Source: Balanoglossus misakiensis (lineage: Eukaryota > Hemichordata). Taken from it: 64,000 nucleotides of DNA. Each line of letters starts with the position of its first letter. Positions within the stretch are counted from its first letter, which is position 1. This document shows positions 60,601-64,000 of this stretch, piece after piece. The DNA lies in assembly GCA_040954595.2 (NCBI GenBank), contig CM082597.2, positions 5,084,001-5,148,000 of the forward strand, in the 5' to 3' direction. The position numbers and the translations under genes were made by a program. The notes beneath the pieces are model-generated. The model did not search any database. It was given only the letters and a program-made list of their open reading frames with translations, and was not told the DNA's origin.

Positions 60601-62881
60601 TGAAACTGTATAATACTTGTATACATTCATGATGTATTTATATTTTATTTCAGAGTATAGCAGCTTTAGTTGACAGAGTCAGGGTATCACGTTCAAGACG
60701 AAATAGTGATTCTGTAAGTATGATTGTAACAGGCCAGGCCGGTACCTCTTTCAAGATTAGTTCAGTATTTAAGCTATCTATACCCCTCCCTTCTTTTCTC
60801 CACCAAGTTCTCTTGTCCATCCAGATTTGTTGCATAACTCTGGGTACTCATATTATCCTTATTTTCTTATAAATTTCAGAGTTCAACAGAAAGTGTATCA
60901 AGGCATGGTTATTTACAAGAAAGAGATCCTAGAAGGTCACCGATAACTTCATTCAACAGTAAGTATCATTCCTGGCCAGATCTGAGGAAATCTGATTAGT
61001 TTTACTGTCATGGGTTCTAACATGGTCTAATTTGTTTCTAGTTTTGTCAGCTTGCTCATCCTGTAGTCTTTTTCATGATTGCAAGTTTTGTGACAGTTTA
61101 TAATGCATCGAAATTACATACACCTGTTTAGAATGCATCGAAATCAGTAAAGAGCTAAATTACATACACAGCCTTGTCTGCTTGTGGCTCAAATGTTTGG
61201 AAACTCGAACATCTGTCAAACATGGTTAAATGATAAGACAATTCGCCGTTTATTTTCTCAGTAAAATCATTGGCTTCCATTGAGAAGGAACTCCTCTTTG
61301 ATCTCCCCACAAGTTTTGATGAGACAGGTATTGTTGATACAACTGACCTGTGCATGGGTGACAGGATAAATTCAACAATCGTGGTTTACACGGTATTTTC
61401 AAGGCTCCCCCAAAAGGTGTATATTCTCCCAGGTTAAAGTGTATGGAAATTATTCTCCCAGCTCTATTCTATCACAAGGTGGCACTTAGATTTCCACCTC
61501 AGTTTTGCATGCATCTGTTACTGAAGCTACAATTTTTGATCCTAGAGCTGGAATTTGAAATAATGCACAGCCTTCTGTTCTATGTTTGTGACTTTTAAGC
61601 TTTGTGAAATGTTTATTCCAAACTGGAAAAAAATATTGGGTACAGTAAATGTTTTATGCCATTCCCTTGCTAACTTAGCAAGCCTAAACACTGAAAGAAT
61701 GAGGGTTGCAGATAAAATTACTTTAGGGTAAAAAGGATCTTTGTTTATGATTTTAAGCAATAATTACCCATTGCCCAATAATTACTTAAAGAGTTATTCA
61801 AAGCAATGGAGATACATCAAAGGAAGTTGGTTGAGGGTATAAAAAATAATTATAAAATAGCTATCTTTCTTTTTATATGCAGTTGTTTAAATTTGTTTTT
61901 TAAAATGTTAGTGAGCAATTATGTAAAATGTATATAAACTTGATAATGGCACATGCATGTTTCAAACATCAGTTACTTTCTTGCAATTGTCTATATTATG
62001 CAGAAGGAAATCATTGAATGTACAATTCACTGGTCCATTTCTGTTTCCATTTCAGTGTCTGGTGGTGTGTCACCGTACACAAATGGTCCATCATCAGTGC
62101 CATGTACCAAAGTTCTCTACTTCACAGAAAGAACCGTCACTCCGTTTATGTCTTCCATTCCAAAAAGGTGAGTTTATCTGTCCATCTCTCTGTTGCAATA
62201 TATATCTACTGATGATATTGTGCTTAGTTTTTGTGCATGGCTTATGAATGCACACCTTATTTGACAACTACTGATAACAGAACCAAGGTATTTAAAGTTT
62301 TCATTGAAGTTGAAATTCAAAATGGCCATCAACCTTTCTGCAACTAAATTTGACTCAATTTAAAAATAAAGTGGATAGCAGTTATTGGTTTAGTCATACC
62401 TAATATCCCTGTTGGTTGAACTCTAAGTACATGTTATTGTATTTTGTTTGTTTTTATATTTTCAGGTTAGGTGAAATCACTCTTAGAGACTTTAAAGAAA
62501 TCTTTGATCGGCTTGGAAACTACAGATTTCACTTCAAAGCTTTGGATCCAGAGTTTGGAACTGTTAAGGAAGAGGTAACTGAGATGCTTACATTAACTTT
62601 ATAGTTGTAATGTACAGTCTGGTTCATTTCGATATTTGGTAATTGCTATGTTCCTTGTTCCTGTGACTGGGCCAATCAGTACCAGTTGCCAGCCAGTGTG
62701 CCATTATGTGTAGTGACAAACTGAAGCAAATTTTGACATAAAGCACAAACATAACTTGCTGCTTATTTCTTTGATTTATACTACAATTCTGTCTTTGTTG
62801 TTTCAGGTGACAAGTGACGATGACATTGTACCGGGATGGGAAGGCAAGATAGTGGCGTGGATTGAGGAGGATAATGGATAG
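21376..62881 (+). CDS. DIXDC1: Dixin (DIXDC1/Ccd1), full gene with alternative first exons
   Basis: Dixin is a cytoplasmic positive regulator of Wnt signalling that polymerises with Dishevelled and Axin through its DIX domain; long forms also carry a calponin-homology (CH) domain linked to actin. Common exons are 53751-53880, 54117-54242, 55288-55537, 56357-56440, 56736-56941, 57436-57572, 57733-57822, 58047-58151, 58355-58459, 58841-58987, 59243-59347, 59547-59657, 60111-60212, 60654-60713, 60880-60958, 62056-62167, 62466-62574 and 62807-62881. They sum to 2,133 nt with consistent phases, that is 710 residues and a TAG stop. Shared-residue domains: CH about 1-115, Ser/Pro-rich linker about 116-290, coiled coil about 290-500, conserved [11 protein letters not shown] block 550-560, DIX about 627-709. 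Length and order match vertebrate Dixin. First exons 1a-1d are listed separately. Confidence 0.96.
22436..22620. mobile_element. MITE with CAGTCAAACC-type ends, copy 2
   Basis: It runs from ACTACAGGCGAACCTGTCTA to CAGAGGTTTGACTGTA and contains TATAGACAGGTAGCC and a repeated TATATAGAGGTGACCACTA. It is related to the copy at 5051-5214. Confidence 0.7.
22978..23127. mobile_element. MITE with CAGTCAAACC-type ends, copy 3
   Basis: It runs from AACAGTCAAATCTGTCTATA to GGGATGACTGTATA and is more diverged than copies 1 and 2. Confidence 0.6.
24690..24734. repeat. (AAAT)n microsatellite
   Basis: A run of AAAT/AATA units with one short interruption. Confidence 0.9.
25139..25199. repeat. 61-bp near-perfect palindrome
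   Basis: ACATGTTGACAATAAATAGC pairs with GCTATTTATTGTCAACATGT. One mismatch lies near the centre. Weaker pairing (TCATTGACCC with CAACAATGACA) extends it to about 25120-25215. Confidence 0.93.
25669..25740. repeat. 72-bp near-perfect palindrome flanked by 10-bp direct repeats
   Basis: CTGCGTACAGGTCTGTGTGT at the left pairs with its complement at the right. Of 36 base pairs only 25691:25718 mismatches, and there is no loop at the centre (CACGGCCGTG). ACTCGTCTCC flanks it at 25654-25663 and 25745-25754. Confidence 0.95.
32098..32160 (+). CDS. DIXDC1: DIXDC1 alternative first exon 1b
   Basis: The 21-residue frame [12 protein letters not shown]...TWEEWM ends at donor GTAGGT, phase 0, and joins the CH exon as [13 protein letters not shown]. 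An in-frame TGA at 32086-32088 makes this ATG the first in frame, with A at -3. A 5' UTR with several CpG-rich patches extends upstream to about 30.9 kb. The junction resembles the human FNE-QQLQAYV arrangement. Confidence 0.65.
33580..35091. promoter_or_regulatory. RFX X-box cluster (candidate enhancer)
   Basis: GTCGCCCCGGCAAC (33580-33593), GTCTCCGTGGAAAC (34989-35002) and GTCACCATGGAAAC (35078-35091) each fit GTYNCC-NN-RGNAAC, the RFX X-box form. One-base variants follow at 35730-35743 and 35822-35835. Function is inferred from motif density only. Confidence 0.35.
38251..38462. repeat. Perfect 106-bp tandem duplication
   Basis: The unit beginning AACTGATGAAAAAACTAAGG and ending AAGTCGCTGC occurs at 38251-38356 and 38357-38462 with no difference by eye. 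It is either very recent or an assembly artefact. Confidence 0.95.
39731..39745 (+). CDS. Possible small DIXDC1 first exon 1e
   Basis: ATG AAT TTC ACC CAG sits before GTGAGA and ends in phase 0, so MNFTQ would join the CH exon. The 130 bp before it is CpG-richer than its neighbourhood. The exon is tiny and has no homology support, so this is a weak call. Confidence 0.22.
40302..40660. repeat. Diverged direct repeat
   Basis: TTGTTGGAAGCCCATGATGT through AACTGAGGTCAAATTGCAGG and TCATATCC occurs twice, starting near 40302 and 40496. Small insertions and deletions separate the copies. Confidence 0.85.
41985..42014 (+). CDS. DIXDC1: DIXDC1 alternative first exon 1c
   Basis: [10 protein letters not shown] ends at donor GTAAGT, phase 0, and would join QQLQAYVAW. 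The frame is open upstream to an earlier ATG at 41811, which would add 58 residues ([10 protein letters not shown]...), so the start is uncertain. The short form looks more natural for this gene. No family resemblance beyond fit to the CH exon. Confidence 0.5.
42971..42984. promoter_or_regulatory. RFX X-box-like site
   Basis: GTTTCCATGGTAAC fits the X-box consensus exactly and is nearly palindromic. It lies about 1 kb after first exon 1c. Confidence 0.35.
44795..44882. repeat. Dispersed repeat with GGTTTGGACC core, diverged copy
   Basis: CACCCCCAGTTTC...AAAACAATAGTGGTTTGGACC...GCGATGGTTAGGGG resembles the segments at 881-970 and 50154-50242. Confidence 0.45.
45670..45702 (+). CDS. DIXDC1: DIXDC1 alternative first exon 1d with N-myristoylation signal
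   Basis: [11 protein letters not shown] ends at donor GTGAGT, phase 0, and joins QQLQAYVAW. Gly2, Ser6 and Lys8 fit the N-myristoyltransferase consensus, so this isoform would be anchored to membranes. The ATG has a strong context (A at -3, G at +4). A second in-frame ATG six nt upstream (45664) is in weak context and would abolish the signal if used. It is the first exon closest to the CH exon. Confidence 0.65.
45703..53750 (+). other. Intron between first exon 1d and the CH exon
   Basis: About 8 kb, AT-rich, with no recognised gene or RNA. A dispersed repeat lies at 50154-50242. A further unseen first exon is possible. Confidence 0.6.
50154..50242. repeat. Dispersed repeat with GGTTTGGTCC-type core, copy 2
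   Basis: AGCCCTCACACCCCACTTCC to GGACTGAACCATGGTGGTGA aligns in the same orientation with 881-970. Confidence 0.55.
53751..55537 (+). CDS. DIXDC1: DIXDC1 CH-domain exons (53751-53880, 54117-54242, 55288-55537)
   Basis: The first exon starts [18 protein letters not shown] and contains [18 protein letters not shown]; the second has [10 protein letters not shown] and [18 protein letters not shown]; the third has [20 protein letters not shown]. These are the actin-type CH signature helices, nearly identical to human Dixin. The third exon continues into an Ala/Arg-rich segment ([20 protein letters not shown]) and a short His run. Phases are 0-1, 1-1 and 1-2. Confidence 0.97.
56357..56941 (+). CDS. 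DIXDC1: DIXDC1 Ser/Pro-rich linker exons (56357-56440, 56736-56941)
   Basis: The exons read [20 protein letters not shown] and [20 protein letters not shown], and continue with [12 protein letters not shown]. They are rich in Ser-Pro pairs and probably disordered. Acceptors and donors are standard and the phase is kept. Confidence 0.92.
57436..59657 (+). CDS. DIXDC1: DIXDC1 coiled-coil exons (seven exons)
   Basis: Exons 57436-57572, 57733-57822, 58047-58151, 58355-58459, 58841-58987, 59243-59347 and 59547-59657 are phase 0 at every internal junction. They encode Glu/Gln/Lys/Leu heptads such as [20 protein letters not shown] and [16 protein letters not shown], close to LTQQDTSVLQLKQELLR of human Dixin. 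The last exon ([14 protein letters not shown]...) is less conserved. Confidence 0.95.
60111..60958 (+). CDS. DIXDC1: DIXDC1 conserved pre-DIX exons (60111-60212, 60654-60713, 60880-60958)
   Basis: [20 protein letters not shown] (residues 541-560) is nearly identical to vertebrate Dixin [20 protein letters not shown]. Then come [18 protein letters not shown] and a Ser/Arg-rich tail with RRNSDS, a possible phosphorylation site. The intron between the first two exons contains a (TATG)n array. Confidence 0.96.
60308..60419. repeat. (TATG)n microsatellite in a DIXDC1 intron
   Basis: About 28 uninterrupted units, starting 96 bp after the donor of the exon ending at 60212. Confidence 0.97.
62056..62881 (+). 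CDS. DIXDC1: DIXDC1 DIX-domain exons (62056-62167, 62466-62574, 62807-62881)
   Basis: [51 protein letters not shown] and [19 protein letters not shown] form a complete DIX domain, the head-to-tail polymerisation module shared with Dishevelled and Axin. The stop TAG is at 62879-62881, two residues after the EED of the conserved end. Very close to human Dixin. Confidence 0.98.
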
Positions 62882-63715
62882 ATGGCCGGCCACAAAGCAC
62901 GGCCATGCTGTATCCAAAAGACTGTGTTAACTACCCACCCCAATCACCAACTGTCCACACACAGTGGTGGAGTCCTGACAGTGTTTCCGTTGGTGAAGGT
63001 TAATCCATGCTATACTGGATAGGAGTGTTCAGTGGGGTCATATTCGTTGGAAACAAAAGTTCACGTCGAAGACTAGTCATAACAGTATACAACTGTGATC
63101 GAAAAATCTTTCTGTGTGTGACATCTCAGGCTGTATAATTCACAAAGCCTAAGATCCCATGTAGCATAGTATGCCCAAGATGATAGCCACCCTTGCGATG
63201 GATGTATTCCACTCTCAACAGAAAATGGCTTTGTGAACCCCAGTGTAAGTTACAAGTGGTCTTTTGCCACAACTATTTGACAGTATATCTATTCTCTGAA
63301 GCTGAACTGAAATCGCATATGTGTGAAATAGACACTTAATGCTGCACTGTGTCAACCTTTCGATGATGTACCGGTAACGTAAACAAAGTTTGTGTTGTAC
63401 TGTTGATGCTGTTACACAAGAAGTTCCATGAAGACCAACTACATGTAACTGTGGTGTCAGAACTGTAAACATGATGTGGCTGCTAGACTTCATGAACAAT
63501 ACAAATTAGCAGATATAAGTAGCTGAAAGCAGAATGAAGACATACCTGGCTCATGTTGTTTTTAAATTTCCTGACTTTATAGTCATAATGTTGCAATCTT
63601 TGTGTTTTTAACCTTTGTTTTTTCTCCTCTGCCTCGTTTTTTTGTTTGCAACATTTCTTGCCTTATAAACATATTTGCCTTTTTATTTGACCCTTCGTGA
63701 AGATCGTTTCTTAAA

Positions 63716-63721
63716 AATAAA
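63716..63721 (+). promoter_or_regulatory. Poly(A) signal AATAAA, proximal
   Basis: Canonical hexamer 835 bp after the stop codon. Confidence 0.55.
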
Positions 63722-63875
63722 TTGGGGTGTTTTACAGAGCAACTTAACCTTTATACAATCATTGAGTGGTCCAGATCTCTTTGTTTTCTATGGTAATCTT
63801 GGACCACTTCACATCACATAGGGGTGGAGAAGCATAGTTGTGTGCCATTTTTTTGTTAATATTTTGCACCGTCCA

Positions 63876-63881
63876 AATAAA
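63876..63881 (+). promoter_or_regulatory. Poly(A) signal AATAAA, distal
   Basis: Canonical hexamer in GTCCAAATAAAAAATAATAA, followed by T-rich sequence from about 63906. Confidence 0.55.
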
Positions 63882-64000
63882 AAATAATAAGGTATTAAAC
63901 TCAGATTTTTTTGCAATTACTTTTGCAAGAAAACCAAAGATTTTATTACTGCATTTTGTGTTTTTCCCTTATAAGTATTTATACTATAAAAATGAATATA

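Larger units (their letters stand above)
62882..63895 (+). other. DIXDC1 3' UTR
   Basis: About 1 kb after the stop codon with no reading frame of note. Two AATAAA signals near the end suggest that the transcript ends between about 63735 and 63910. Confidence 0.7.

Overview
The window looks like chromosomal DNA from an invertebrate deuterostome. Exons are short and split by AT-rich introns with GT-AG ends. Non-autonomous transposons (MITEs) and microsatellites are scattered through it, and two recognisable animal genes occupy most of the sequence. A hemichordate or another ambulacrarian is my best guess and amphioxus is possible; the sequence alone does not decide. No rRNA, tRNA, CRISPR array or bacterial-type operon was seen.

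Region 1 (1-13.15 kb, minus strand) is the 5' part of a trithorax-type histone H3K4 methyltransferase, the KMT2A/KMT2B (MLL) orthologue. Fourteen exon positions join in phase from the start codon at 13142 down to 22, giving about 1,229 residues. They encode an N-terminal menin-binding motif, a LEDGF-binding-type motif, AT-hooks, the pre-CXXC motif, a CXXC CpG-binding zinc finger and PHD fingers 1-3. The bromodomain, extended PHD, FYRN/FYRC and SET regions would lie beyond position 1. The exon for the second half of the CXXC finger is present twice in tandem (4715-4762 and 4606-4653). The copies differ only by conservative residues and are separated by a 61-nt intron, so mutually exclusive splicing inside the CpG-reading lobe is likely.

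Region 2 (13.15-21.3 kb) lies between the two genes, which are head to head. I see no convincing gene there, only promoter-like CpG-rich patches, microsatellites and direct repeats.

Region 3 (21.3-63.9 kb, plus strand) is the complete Dixin gene (DIXDC1/Ccd1), a Wnt-pathway protein with an N-terminal calponin-homology domain, a coiled coil and a C-terminal DIX domain. Eighteen common exons (53751-62881) join in frame into 710 shared residues. Upstream, at least four candidate first exons (21.4, 32.1, 42.0 and 45.7 kb; a weaker fifth at 39.7 kb) each end in a phase-0 donor that fits the phase-0 CH exon. They would give isoforms with different N-termini, including one (MGNAKST...) that looks N-myristoylated. 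The long introns between them carry four sites matching the RFX X-box, three of them within 1.5 kb.

The two genes act in different processes, chromatin marking and Wnt/DIX signalling, so nothing indicates a joint function. Both human counterparts map to 11q23, so the linkage may be ancestral.
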